Part shown: positions 17,534 through 27,283 of the stretch, one piece after another | How the letters are laid out: each line of letters starts with the position of its first letter | Position numbering within the stretch: position 1 is the stretch's first letter | Assembly: GCA_040385825.1 (NCBI GenBank) | Contig: JAZKGQ010000007.1 | Coordinates: 1-64,000, forward strand | Reading direction: 5' to 3' | DNA from: JANNNF01 sp040385825 | GTDB taxonomy: Bacteria > Pseudomonadota > Alphaproteobacteria > Rhodobacterales > Rhodobacteraceae | Length of the DNA stretch: 64,000 nt | Notes under the pieces: model-generated | Seen by the model: the letters and a program-made list of their open reading frames with translations, nothing else | Told to the model about the DNA's origin: nothing | Database searches by the model: none | Translations under genes and position numbers: made by a program

Positions 17534-17558
17534 GGATGGGCGGAATCGCCCATCCTAC
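17534..17558. repeat. Palindromic repeat, copy 2
   Basis: The same element as at 14958: arms GGATGGGCG and CGCCCATCC around GAAT, then TACG. It again lies between convergent genes (prs and the lectin gene). Bases 17555-17557 again provide the TAG stop of the minus-strand gene. Confidence 0.85.
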
Positions 17559-17902
17559 GCGACATCCCAGTCGTCGTCGTCGCGCACAGCGCCTAGCGCG
17601 GTCCAGTCGGCCCGCACGCGCGCGACGCGGGTGTCGCCCCAGGTGCGGAACACCAGATGAAATCCGGTTGCGGTGATGTTCTCGGCGCTGATGTCGGCGC
17701 GGGAATTGGCCTTGTTGTCCATATCCCACATCGAAATGCCAACCATCACGGCCGGCACATCGCGGAACGCCTGTTTGAAGGTCACCAGATGGCGGCTTTC
17801 GCGTGGTCCCTGCCCTGTCCACATCACGCCGTCATCGGCGAAATCCGAAAACAGGACACGCGATCCCTGCACAACACCGATTCCTGCGGAAAAGCGCTTC
17901 AT
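17555..17902 (-). CDS. H-type lectin domain protein
   Basis: A 115-residue protein consisting mainly of an H-type lectin domain, the fold of snail agglutinin and discoidin that binds N-acetylgalactosamine or similar sugars. The domain pattern FSDFADDGVMWTGQGPRES, then VTFKQAFRDVPAVMVGISMWDMD and a terminal TWGDTRVARVRADWTALG, is clear. There is no obvious signal peptide, so how it would meet a glycan is unclear. The stop codon lies inside the palindromic repeat. It is single-gene with no functional neighbours. Confidence 0.8.
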   Translation of the reverse strand: MKRFSAGIGVVQGSRVLFSDFADDGVMWTGQGPRESRHLVTFKQAFRDVPAVMVGISMWDMDNKANSRADISAENITATGFHLVFRTWGDTRVARVRADWTALGAVRDDDDWDVA

Positions 17903-17965
17903 GTTCGATATCTCCCCTTGAATGGCAAATAATCCCCAAACCGGGCAAAAGTCAGGTGCTAAAAT

Positions 17966-17995
17966 GAAAAGGCCCCGGCAATGCGGGGCCTTTCG
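17966..17995 (-). terminator. Terminator of the atp operon
   Basis: A 10-bp stem (AAAGGCCCCG at 17968-17977 with CGGGGCCTTT at 17984-17993), followed by TTCATTTTAG on the minus strand, 20-45 bp after the atpC stop. Confidence 0.85.
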
Positions 17996-18012
17996 TGACT
18001 GTGGCAGGCCGG

Positions 18013-18405
18013 TCAGTGGCCCGTTGCAGCTTTCAGGGCCAGCATGTCATTGACCAGTTTGTCGCCCAGATCGCGGTCGGGCGAGGCTGCCGCAAGATCG
18101 CGTGCTTCGGCCACCAGCGCGTCGAGCAGCGCCGGGGTTGCCTCGTCCAGCGGAATCGCGCGCTCTGCCAGAACCGAAACGCTGCTGGCGTTGATTTCGG
18201 CAAAACCGCCCGTCACGACATAGGATTTGGCCCCATCCGTGCCGACCGCCTTGAGGATGCCGGGGCGCAGCGTGGTGATGGTGGGGGTGTGCCCCTCCAT
18301 CGCCGTCAGATCGCCGTCCGCGCCGGGGATTTGTACCTCGGTGGCCTGAACAGAGGCAAGCCTGCGTTCCGGCGACACGAGGTCGAATTGCAGCGTGCCT
18401 GCCAT
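18013..18405 (-). CDS. atpC: F1 ATP synthase subunit epsilon
   Basis: A 130-residue subunit of the F1 central stalk that couples rotation and inhibits ATP hydrolysis. The N-terminal beta-sandwich begins MAGTLQFDLVSPERRLASVQATEVQIPGADGDL in segments typical of the family. A helical C-terminal part follows. It is the last gene of the atpHAGDC operon and is followed by a strong hairpin terminator. Confidence 0.97.
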   Translation of the reverse strand: MAGTLQFDLVSPERRLASVQATEVQIPGADGDLTAMEGHTPTITTLRPGILKAVGTDGAKSYVVTGGFAEINASSVSVLAERAIPLDEATPALLDALVAEARDLAAASPDRDLGDKLVNDMLALKAATGH

Positions 18406-18416
18406 GTTGCCCTCCT

Positions 18417-19859
<1,443 letters not shown>

Positions 19860-19876
19860 GTCGTTTCTCCGGTTCG

Positions 19877-20743
19877 TCAGAGCGCTTCCGCGCCCGAGAT
19901 AATTTCAATCAGCTCTTTGGTGATCGCGGCCTGGCGCGAGCGGTTGTAGATCGTGGTGTATTTGGTGATCATGTCGCCCGCGTTGCGGGTGGCGTTGTCC
20001 ATTGCGCTCATCCGGGCGCCCTGTTCGGAGGCCCCGTTTTCCAGCAAGGCCGTGAACACCTGGGTCGCCACACCGCGCGGCAGAAGGTCGGCAAGGATCG
20101 ACTCTTCACTGGGTTCGTAGTCGTACAGCGCCGTCGGGGCAGTCCCTTCAAACGTGGCAGGAATGATCTGCTGCGCCGTCGGAATCTGCGAGATCACCGA
20201 CTGGAACCGGTTGAAGAACAGCGTTGCCACGTCAAACTCGCCCGCGTCAAAGCGGCCCAGAATGTCGCGCGCGATGGTCTGCGCATTGGCATAGCCCACC
20301 CGCTTCACTTCGGACAGGTCGACATGACCCACGAAATGCGCCGAGAGGTCACGCTTCAACTGCTCGCGGCCTTTCTTGCCGACGGTCAGGATCTTGACGG
20401 TCTTGCCCGCCGCCAGCAACGCCAGCGCATGCTGGCGTGCCAGACGCGCGATGGACGAGTTGAACCCGCCGCACAGACCGCGTTCCGCCGTCATCACCAC
20501 CAGCAGATGAACCTTGTCGGCCCCGGTTCCGGCCAGCAGGCGCGGTGCGGTGTCCGACGTGCCCACCGACCCGGCCAGCCCGGCCATCACGGAAATCATC
20601 CGTTCAGCATAGGGGCGGGCGGCTTCGGCGGCATCCTGCGCGCGGCGCAGTTTTGCTGCCGAAACCATCTGCATGGCCTTGGTGATCTTGCGGGTGTTCT
20701 TCACACTCGCAATCTTGTTTTTCAAATCCTTGAGGCTGGGCAT
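19877..20743 (-). CDS. atpG: F1 ATP synthase subunit gamma
   Basis: A 288-residue central rotor shaft of F1. The N-terminal helix (MPSLKDLKNKIASVKNTRKI) and C-terminal helix (ITKELIEIISGAEAL) form the coiled coil inside the alpha/beta ring. The conserved TAERGLCGGFNSS motif is near residue 80. The gene lies between atpA and atpD, in the standard order. Confidence 0.98.
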   Translation of the reverse strand: MPSLKDLKNKIASVKNTRKITKAMQMVSAAKLRRAQDAAEAARPYAERMISVMAGLAGSVGTSDTAPRLLAGTGADKVHLLVVMTAERGLCGGFNSSIARLARQHALALLAAGKTVKILTVGKKGREQLKRDLSAHFVGHVDLSEVKRVGYANAQTIARDILGRFDAGEFDVATLFFNRFQSVISQIPTAQQIIPATFEGTAPTALYDYEPSEESILADLLPRGVATQVFTALLENGASEQGARMSAMDNATRNAGDMITKYTTIYNRSRQAAITKELIEIISGAEAL

Positions 20744-20766
20744 CTGTTATCTCCCCACCCGCGCCC

Positions 20767-22305
20767 TCAGGCGAAGTCTTTCGCGAACTTGTCCAGCTCG
20801 GCCCGGATCGCCTTGTCGAGATCACCGGCAACCTTGCGGTCGTTCTTGGTGATGTCGTCCAGCAATGCCTTGCCCGGCCCGCGCAGGTGCTTCAGCAGAC
20901 CGGCTTCATAGCGGCCCACCTCTTTCACCGGCACCTTGTCGAGATAGCCGTTGGTGCCCGCGAAGATCACGCAGACGATTTCTGCGTTGGTCATCGGCGA
21001 ATACTGGTTCTGCTTCATCAGTTCCGTCAGACGCGCGCCGCGGTTCAGCAACTGCTGGGTCGAGGCGTCAAGGTCGGACCCGAACTGCGCGAAGGCCGCC
21101 ATTTCGCGGTACTGTGCCAGTTCCAGCTTCACCTTGCCGGCCACCGATTTCATCGCGTTGGTCTGGGCGGACGAACCGACCCGGCTGACCGACAGACCGG
21201 TGTTCACGGCAGGACGGACGCCCTGATAGAACAGTTCGGTTTCAAGGAATATCTGACCATCGGTAATCGAGATCACGTTGGTCGGAATAAAGGCCGACAC
21301 GTCGCCGCCTTGCGTTTCGATGATCGGCAGCGCGGTCAGCGAGCCTGCGCCGAAATCCTCGTTCAGCTTGGCAGACCGCTCCAGCAAACGGCTGTGCAGG
21401 TAGAACACGTCGCCAGGATAGGCCTCTCGGCCCGGCGGGCGGCGCAGCAGCAGCGACATCTGGCGGTAGGCCACGGCCTGCTTGGACAGGTCATCATAGA
21501 TGATCAGCGCATGGCGGCCGTTGTCGCGGAAGAATTCCGCCATCGCGGTTGCCGAATAGGGGGCAAGGAACTGCATCGGCGCGGGGTCGGATGCGGTCGC
21601 CGCAACGACGATCGTGTATTTGATCGCACCCGTTTCTTCCAGCTTCTTCACCAGCTGCGCCACGGTCGAGCGTTTCTGCCCGATGGCGACATAGATGCAG
21701 TACAGCTTCTTGGATTCGTCGTCGCCAGCAGCCTCGTTGTAGGACTTCTGGTTCAGGATGGTGTCCAGCGCCACGGCGGTCTTGCCGGTCTGGCGGTCAC
21801 CGATGATCAGTTCGCGCTGGCCACGGCCAACCGGGATCATCGCATCCACGGCCTTGAGGCCGGTTGCCATCGGTTCATGCACGCCCTTGCGCGGGATGAT
21901 GCCGGGGGCCTTCACGTCGGCCACACGACGTTCGGTCGAGGCGATCGGCCCCTTGCCGTCGATCGGGTTGCCCAGACCATCGACCACACGCCCCAGCAGA
22001 CCATTGCCTGCGGGCACGTCCACGATGGATTTGGTGCGCTTTACGGTGTCGCCTTCCTTGATGTCCTGATCCGAACCGAAGATCACGACGCCGACGTTGT
22101 CGACTTCAAGGTTCAGGGCCATCCCGCGGATACCGCCGGGGAATTCGACCATCTCGCCGGCCTGCACGTTGTCAAGGCCATGCACACGGGCAATCCCGTC
22201 ACCGACCGACAACACGCGGCCAACTTCGGCCACTTCGGCATCCTTGCCAAAGTTCTTGATCTGCTCTTTGAGGATCGCAGAGATCTCGGCAGCTTGAATT
22301 CCCAT
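20767..22305 (-). CDS. atpA: F1 ATP synthase subunit alpha
   Basis: A 512-residue regulatory nucleotide-binding subunit of F1. The P-loop is GDRQTGKT at residues 169-176. The start is the ATG at 22305, giving MGIQAAEISAILKEQ; a GTG at 22308 in frame is one codon earlier but lies within the atpH stop region. The atpH stop and this start overlap as TGATG, so translation is coupled. Confidence 0.99.
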   Translation of the reverse strand: MGIQAAEISAILKEQIKNFGKDAEVAEVGRVLSVGDGIARVHGLDNVQAGEMVEFPGGIRGMALNLEVDNVGVVIFGSDQDIKEGDTVKRTKSIVDVPAGNGLLGRVVDGLGNPIDGKGPIASTERRVADVKAPGIIPRKGVHEPMATGLKAVDAMIPVGRGQRELIIGDRQTGKTAVALDTILNQKSYNEAAGDDESKKLYCIYVAIGQKRSTVAQLVKKLEETGAIKYTIVVAATASDPAPMQFLAPYSATAMAEFFRDNGRHALIIYDDLSKQAVAYRQMSLLLRRPPGREAYPGDVFYLHSRLLERSAKLNEDFGAGSLTALPIIETQGGDVSAFIPTNVISITDGQIFLETELFYQGVRPAVNTGLSVSRVGSSAQTNAMKSVAGKVKLELAQYREMAAFAQFGSDLDASTQQLLNRGARLTELMKQNQYSPMTNAEIVCVIFAGTNGYLDKVPVKEVGRYEAGLLKHLRGPGKALLDDITKNDRKVAGDLDKAIRAELDKFAKDFA

Positions 22306-22865
22306 CACCCAACCTCTTTCATTGCATTCTGTAGCGCCGCCAACCGGGCCTTGACCGACGTGTCGATCATGGTGGACCCGAGTTTCACGACAAGACCGCC
22401 GATGAGGCTTTCATCCACGGTGGTTTTCAGTTTCACGTCCTTGCCGATCTTCGCTTTCAGCGAAGCCGCAAGGGTTTTGGCCTGTGCCGCGCTCAGCGGG
22501 GCGGCGGCGGTCACTTCGGCGGTCACTTCGCCCTTTTCCTCTGCGATGCGGTTGCGCAGATCGGCCAGCAGTTGCGGCAGTACAAACAGACGGCGCTTCT
22601 GCGCCATCAGCGCCAGCGTGTTGGCGACAAGGGCGGACAGGCCCATCTTCGCGGCGATGGCAGCCATGGCATTGGCCTGATCTTCCCGTGCCACCATCGG
22701 CGAGGCGATCATGTCGGAAAAGTCGGGGCTTATCCCAAGGGCCGCGTCCAGCGCGTCCACATCAGCCGCAAGGGATGCAAGTGCGCCCCCCTCCTTGGCC
22801 AGTTCAAAAACTGCCGCGCCGTAGCGCCCGGCAATGCCCAGAGAGATTGAGACTGGTTCGGACAC
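22305..22865 (-). CDS. atpH: F1 ATP synthase subunit delta
   Basis: A 186-residue peripheral-stalk subunit (OSCP) that ties F1 to the b subunits. The N-terminal helical bundle includes SLGIAGRYGAAVFELAKEGG. The C-terminal segment shows KTTVDESLIGGLVVKLGSTMIDTSVK split around residues 150-175, diagnostic of the family. It is the first gene of the operon. F0 genes are absent here, as usual in this group where they sit at another locus. Confidence 0.97.
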   Translation of the reverse strand: MSEPVSISLGIAGRYGAAVFELAKEGGALASLAADVDALDAALGISPDFSDMIASPMVAREDQANAMAAIAAKMGLSALVANTLALMAQKRRLFVLPQLLADLRNRIAEEKGEVTAEVTAAAPLSAAQAKTLAASLKAKIGKDVKLKTTVDESLIGGLVVKLGSTMIDTSVKARLAALQNAMKEVG

Positions 22866-22926
22866 AGCATCCCTTCCACTGTCTTACCCCTGCCTGCGCC
22901 ACCCTTGGGCCAAGACCCACCCGTGG

Positions 22927-22989
22927 CGCATACGGGGTATGCGTCTGTCGATTTTGCGCGTCTCTAGCAGAGCCGATGCGACCTCGCAA
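22927..22989 (-). promoter_or_regulatory. Candidate atp operon promoter and palindrome
   Basis: On the minus strand, TTGCGA (22989-22984), a 17-bp spacer and TAGAGA (22966-22961) form a plausible promoter 95-125 bp before atpH. Just downstream, 22927-22943 is a perfect palindrome, CGCATAC-GGG-GTATGCG, well placed for a repressor or as a 5' leader hairpin. The 294 bp gap between atpH and the methyltransferase gene holds no recognisable gene. Confidence 0.4.
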
Positions 22990-23159
22990 CCGGGTTGCGC
23001 CGCAATTCGTGAACTGCCTTCAGATGAATCGCCCTGTGGCCGGAATACACCGGGCCGCTGTGCGGGAAACAGGGCAATCCGGCGTGGTTTTCGGCCCGCC
23101 AAAGCGCTTTTGTCGCAGACAGAGGCCCCCGGATCGCCGCCCCGCGGCGGGACGGGCGG

Positions 23160-23933
23160 TCAGGGTTTTTTCGCGGTCATCGCGGGAATGGGATCCCCCT
23201 GCCGGATGCCTTCCAGCACTTTCAGCGGACGGCGGACCACCGCCCCCAATCCGCCCCGCGTGGGGGCATAGACCTGCTTGCTGGCCTCGACCATCAGCAC
23301 CCCCCCCGCCAGCCACGGCGCCCGCCTGCCGACCCGTTCCCAGAAATCCGCCGTGCGCAGCCAGAACCGCGCCTGCGACGGCGGCGCGAACAGCACCGAA
23401 AGGTTGCGTTCGGGGGTAAAGGCGTGGCGGCGAAGCTGGGCCTCCAGCTGCGCCAGCGAATAGGGGCGGCCATAGCCAAAGGGCGTGCCATCACGGCGCG
23501 ACCACAGGCCGGTGCGGTTGGGCACGATGAACAGCGCCCGCCCCCCCGGCCCCAGCACGCGGTGCGCCTCCTCCAGCACGGCGGACGGTTGTTCCGATGT
23601 CTCCAGCCCGTGCATCAACACCAGCCGGTCCACAAACCCCGTCGACAGCGGCCAATGGGTTTCCTCGCACAGCACCGACACGTTCTCCATCCCCGCAGGC
23701 CAGGGCATCACCCCCTGCGGGCCGGGCATGAGGCCGATCACCCGGCGCGCATCGGCCAGGTAGGGGCGCAGCAGGGGCACGGCAAAGCCGAAGCCCGCCA
23801 CGGTCTGCCCCGCGATCTGGTCGGGGGCGGCAGGCCACAGCCGCACCACCTGATCGCGGATCGCCCGCTGCGCCACGCGGCCAAGCTGCGTGCGGTAGTA
23901 GAAATTGCGCAGGTCCAGCACATCAAGGTGCAT
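23160..23933 (-). CDS. Class I SAM-dependent methyltransferase
   Basis: A 257-residue methyltransferase of the type-11 family. It begins MHLDVLDLRNFYYRTQLGRVAQRAIR. The SAM-binding motif is degenerate (VAGFGFAVPLLRPYLADARRVIGLMPG split near residues 45-70), with Phe in place of the usual second Gly. The segment VLEEAHRVLGPGGRALFIVPNR near residue 130 is the standard post-motif. The target is unknown. The ATG at 23933 matches the family start; the longer frame runs into the tandem repeat. It is divergent from gloB, a conserved pairing in this group. Confidence 0.85.
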   Translation of the reverse strand: MHLDVLDLRNFYYRTQLGRVAQRAIRDQVVRLWPAAPDQIAGQTVAGFGFAVPLLRPYLADARRVIGLMPGPQGVMPWPAGMENVSVLCEETHWPLSTGFVDRLVLMHGLETSEQPSAVLEEAHRVLGPGGRALFIVPNRTGLWSRRDGTPFGYGRPYSLAQLEAQLRRHAFTPERNLSVLFAPPSQARFWLRTADFWERVGRRAPWLAGGVLMVEASKQVYAPTRGGLGAVVRRPLKVLEGIRQGDPIPAMTAKKP

Positions 23934-23951
23934 TGCGGGCGAGGCCTCCTT

Positions 23952-24005
23952 TGGCGATGCTGGGCGCATCATACCGTCTGGCGATGCTGGTAGCATCATA
24001 CCGCC
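23952..24005. repeat. Two 27-bp tandem repeats in divergent promoter
   Basis: Two adjoining 27-bp units, 23952-23978 and 23979-24005, each begin TGGCGATGCTGG and end GCATCATACCG(T/C)C. Each contains an inverted repeat: GATGC-N5-GCATC in the first and GATGCT-GGT-AGCATC in the second. They fill the gap between the methyltransferase and gloB starts and could be paired operator sites. Confidence 0.75.
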
Positions 24006-24021
24006 TGAAAGGCCAAAGACC

Positions 24022-24825
24022 ATGTCCCTTGAACTGCTGACCGTGCCCTGCCTGAAGGACAATTACGCCTACCTGATCCACAACCCGGCCAGCGGGCAGA
24101 CGGCGGTGGTGGACGTGCCCGAAGCCCCGCCGATCCTCGCGGCCCTTGCGGCGAAGGGCTGGACCCTGACCGACATCCTGATCACCCATCACCACTGGGA
24201 CCATATCGACGGGGTCGAAACGCTGCGCGCGGCCACCGGGGCCGCCGTCTGGGGCGCCGGCGCCGATGCGCACCGCCTGCCACCGCTGGACCATGCCCTT
24301 GCCCCCGGCGACACCCCCATGATCTGCGGCGAACAGGCCCGGATCTTCGACGTGTCGGGCCATACCATCGGCCATATCGCGCTGTACTTTCCCGCCAGCG
24401 GCTATGCCTTCACCGCCGACAGCCTGATGGCCGCAGGCTGCGGGCGGCTGTTTGAAGGCACGCCTGCGCAGATGTGGGCCAGCCTGTCGCAGTTCCTGTC
24501 CCTGCCGCCCGAAACCCTTGTCTGTTCGGGCCACGAATACACCGCCTCGAACATCCGTTTCGCCCTGACCCTTGAACCCGCCAATCCCGCGCTTATCTTG
24601 CGCTCTGACGAGGTGACGGCGGCCCGCACGGCCAATCGCCCCACCGTGCCCTCGTCCCTGTCGGTCGAGCTTGCCACCAACCCTTTCCTGCGCGCCCACC
24701 TGCCGCAGGTCAAGCAGGCCGCAGGGCTGCCAGACGCCAGCGATGATGATGTTTTCGCTGAAATCCGCGCCCGGAAAGACAGCTTCTTACCGCCCGCTGC
24801 GCCCCTGCGATCACATTTGACGTGA
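24022..24825 (+). CDS. gloB: Hydroxyacylglutathione hydrolase (glyoxalase II)
   Basis: A 267-residue MBL-fold thioesterase that hydrolyses S-lactoylglutathione to lactate and glutathione in methylglyoxal detoxification. The zinc motif is THHHWDHIDG near residue 57 (HxHxDH). Further ligands are in FDVSGHTIGHIALY and FTADSLMAAGCGRLFEGT, and the glutathione-binding SGHEYTASNIRFA is near residue 170. The start at 24022 gives MSLELLTVPCLKDNYAYL, a family hallmark. Confidence 0.96.
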   Translation: MSLELLTVPCLKDNYAYLIHNPASGQTAVVDVPEAPPILAALAAKGWTLTDILITHHHWDHIDGVETLRAATGAAVWGAGADAHRLPPLDHALAPGDTPMICGEQARIFDVSGHTIGHIALYFPASGYAFTADSLMAAGCGRLFEGTPAQMWASLSQFLSLPPETLVCSGHEYTASNIRFALTLEPANPALILRSDEVTAARTANRPTVPSSLSVELATNPFLRAHLPQVKQAAGLPDASDDDVFAEIRARKDSFLPPAAPLRSHLT

Positions 24826-24961
24826 CCGTCATGTTTATTCGCAGGCGCCGCGGAAATATCGCTTGAAGTGCGGCAAATAAAACCGAAGTTTAAGACATAG
24901 AGGCCACGGTTGGTTGGGCCACCTACGGACAACCGACCCGCAAAACAGGAGCACGGGAACA

Positions 24962-27283
24962 GTGCCATCGTTTTCGACCACACTCGAGCAAGCCATCCAC
25001 GGTGCCCTGGCCCTGGCCAACGCCCGTCGCCACGAACTCGCCACGCTGGAGCATCTGTTGCTGGCGTTGCTGGATGAACCCGACGCCGCCCGCGTGATGA
25101 AGGCGTGCTCGGTCAACCTTGACGATCTGCGCAAGACGCTGGTCGATTTCATCGACGACGATCTGTCTACCCTCGTGACCGAGGTGGAAGGGTCCGAAGC
25201 CGTGCCGACCGCCGCCTTCCAGCGCGTCATTCAGCGCGCGGCCATCCATGTGCAATCCTCGGGGCGTACCGAAGTGACCGGGGCCAACGTCCTTGTCGCC
25301 ATCTTTGCCGAACGCGAATCCAACGCGGCCTATTTCCTGCAGGAACAGGACATGACCCGCTATGACGCGGTCAATTTCATCGCGCATGGCGTGGCGAAAG
25401 ACCCCTCCTTCGGCGAGGCCCGCCCCGTGCAGGGGTCGGAAGAAAACCACCACGAAACCCCGAAGGCCGAGGCGGGCGAGGCGAAGGAATCCGCCCTGTC
25501 CAAATATTGCGTCGATCTGAACGTCAAGGCGATCAAGGGCGACGTGGACCCCCTGATCGGCCGCGACGCCGAGGTGGAACGCTGCATTCAGGTTTTGTGC
25601 CGCCGCCGCAAGAACAACCCGCTGCTGGTGGGCGATCCGGGCGTGGGCAAGACGGCGATTGCCGAAGGGCTGGCCTGGAAGATCATCAACAAGGAAACGC
25701 CGGAAATTCTGGCCCATGCCACGATCTACAGCCTTGATATGGGCGCGCTGCTGGCAGGCACCCGCTATCGCGGCGACTTTGAGGAACGCCTGAAGGCGGT
25801 CGTCAAGGAAATGGAAGATCACCCCGACGCGATCCTGTTCATCGATGAAATCCATACGGTGATCGGGGCCGGGGCCACCTCTGGCGGGGCGATGGATGCC
25901 TCCAACCTGCTGAAGCCCGCGTTGCAGGGCGGCAAGCTGCGATGTATGGGGTCGACCACCTACAAGGAATTCCGTCAGCATTTTGAAAAGGACCGCGCGT
26001 TGTCGCGGCGGTTCCAGAAGATCGACGTGAACGAGCCGTCCATCCCGGATGCCATCAAGATCCTGATGGGGCTGAAGCCGCATTTTGAAGAACACCACGA
26101 CCTGCGCTATACCAATGACGCGATCAAATCGGCGGTGGAATTGGCCGCGCGCTATATCCACGACCGCAAGCTGCCGGATTCTGCCATTGACGTGATCGAC
26201 GAGGCCGGGGCCGCGCAGCACCTGCTGTCTGACAGCAAGCGCCGCAAAAGCCTTGGGGTGAAAGAGATCGAGGCCGTGGTCGCCAAGATCGCCCGCATCC
26301 CGCCAAAGACGGTGTCCAAGGACGATGCCGAAACCCTGCGCGATCTGGAAAAGACGCTCAAACGCGTGGTGTTCGGGCAGGACAAGGCCGTAGAGGCCCT
26401 GTGTTCCGCGATCAAACTGGCCCGTGCAGGCCTGCGCGAACCCGAAAAACCCATCGGCAACTACCTGTTCGCCGGGCCAACCGGTGTGGGCAAGACCGAG
26501 GTTGCCAAACAGCTCGCCTCGTCCCTGGGGGTGGAACTGATCCGCTTCGACATGTCGGAGTATATGGAAAAACACGCCGTTTCCCGCCTGATCGGGGCGC
26601 CCCCCGGCTATGTCGGCTTTGACCAAGGCGGCATGTTGACCGACGGCATCGACCAGCATCCGCATTGCGTGCTGCTGTTGGACGAGATGGAAAAGGCCCA
26701 CCCGGATGTCTACAACATCCTGTTGCAGGTGATGGACCATGGCAAGCTGACCGACCATAACGGCCGGACCGTCGATTTCCGCAATGTCATCCTGATCATG
26801 ACCTCGAACGCGGGCGCGCAGGAAATGTCGAAATCGGCCATCGGCTTTGGCCGTGACCGGCGCACCGGCGAGGACACCGCCGCCGTGGAACGCACCTTCA
26901 CGCCCGAATTCCGCAACCGTCTGGATGCGGTGATCAGCTTTGCCTCGCTTGGCAAAGAGGTCATTCTGCGGGTGGTCGAAAAGTTCGTCATGCAGCTTGA
27001 GGCCCAGCTTCTCGACCGTGGCGTGCATATCGAACTGTCGCCCGAAGCCGCAACCTGGCTGGGCGACAAGGGTTATGACGACAAGATGGGCGCGCGTCCC
27101 CTGGGCCGGGTGATCCAGGAACACATCAAGAAGCCGCTTGCCGAAGAATTGCTGTTCGGCAAGCTGGTCAAGGGCGGCTTCGTGCGGGTGGTGGTTGTCG
27201 ATGATGCCATCGTGCTGGAAATCGAAGAACCCGCCAAGCCCCGCCTGACCGGTCAAAAGCCGCCGCTTCTGACGGCGGAATGA
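24962..27283 (+). CDS. clpA: ATP-dependent Clp protease ATP-binding subunit ClpA
   Basis: A 773-residue AAA+ unfoldase that feeds ClpP and works with the adaptor ClpS. Two N-terminal Clp repeats start MPSFSTTLEQAIHGALALAN. The first AAA+ module has Walker A GDPGVGKT at residues 224-231, the second GPTGVGKT near residue 505. The IGL-type ClpP-binding loop lies in the second module (SAIGFGRD region). The start is the GTG at 24962, preceded by GGAG, because this matches the family N-terminus; an ATG at 24914 would add foreign sequence. The next gene overlaps by 4 bp. Confidence 0.97.
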   Translation: MPSFSTTLEQAIHGALALANARRHELATLEHLLLALLDEPDAARVMKACSVNLDDLRKTLVDFIDDDLSTLVTEVEGSEAVPTAAFQRVIQRAAIHVQSSGRTEVTGANVLVAIFAERESNAAYFLQEQDMTRYDAVNFIAHGVAKDPSFGEARPVQGSEENHHETPKAEAGEAKESALSKYCVDLNVKAIKGDVDPLIGRDAEVERCIQVLCRRRKNNPLLVGDPGVGKTAIAEGLAWKIINKETPEILAHATIYSLDMGALLAGTRYRGDFEERLKAVVKEMEDHPDAILFIDEIHTVIGAGATSGGAMDASNLLKPALQGGKLRCMGSTTYKEFRQHFEKDRALSRRFQKIDVNEPSIPDAIKILMGLKPHFEEHHDLRYTNDAIKSAVELAARYIHDRKLPDSAIDVIDEAGAAQHLLSDSKRRKSLGVKEIEAVVAKIARIPPKTVSKDDAETLRDLEKTLKRVVFGQDKAVEALCSAIKLARAGLREPEKPIGNYLFAGPTGVGKTEVAKQLASSLGVELIRFDMSEYMEKHAVSRLIGAPPGYVGFDQGGMLTDGIDQHPHCVLLLDEMEKAHPDVYNILLQVMDHGKLTDHNGRTVDFRNVILIMTSNAGAQEMSKSAIGFGRDRRTGEDTAAVERTFTPEFRNRLDAVISFASLGKEVILRVVEKFVMQLEAQLLDRGVHIELSPEAATWLGDKGYDDKMGARPLGRVIQEHIKKPLAEELLFGKLVKGGFVRVVVVDDAIVLEIEEPAKPRLTGQKPPLLTAE

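Noticed and set aside
20887..22680. A 597-residue frame opposite atpA-atpH
   Set aside because: A shadow frame; the atp genes are unmistakable and in operon order.
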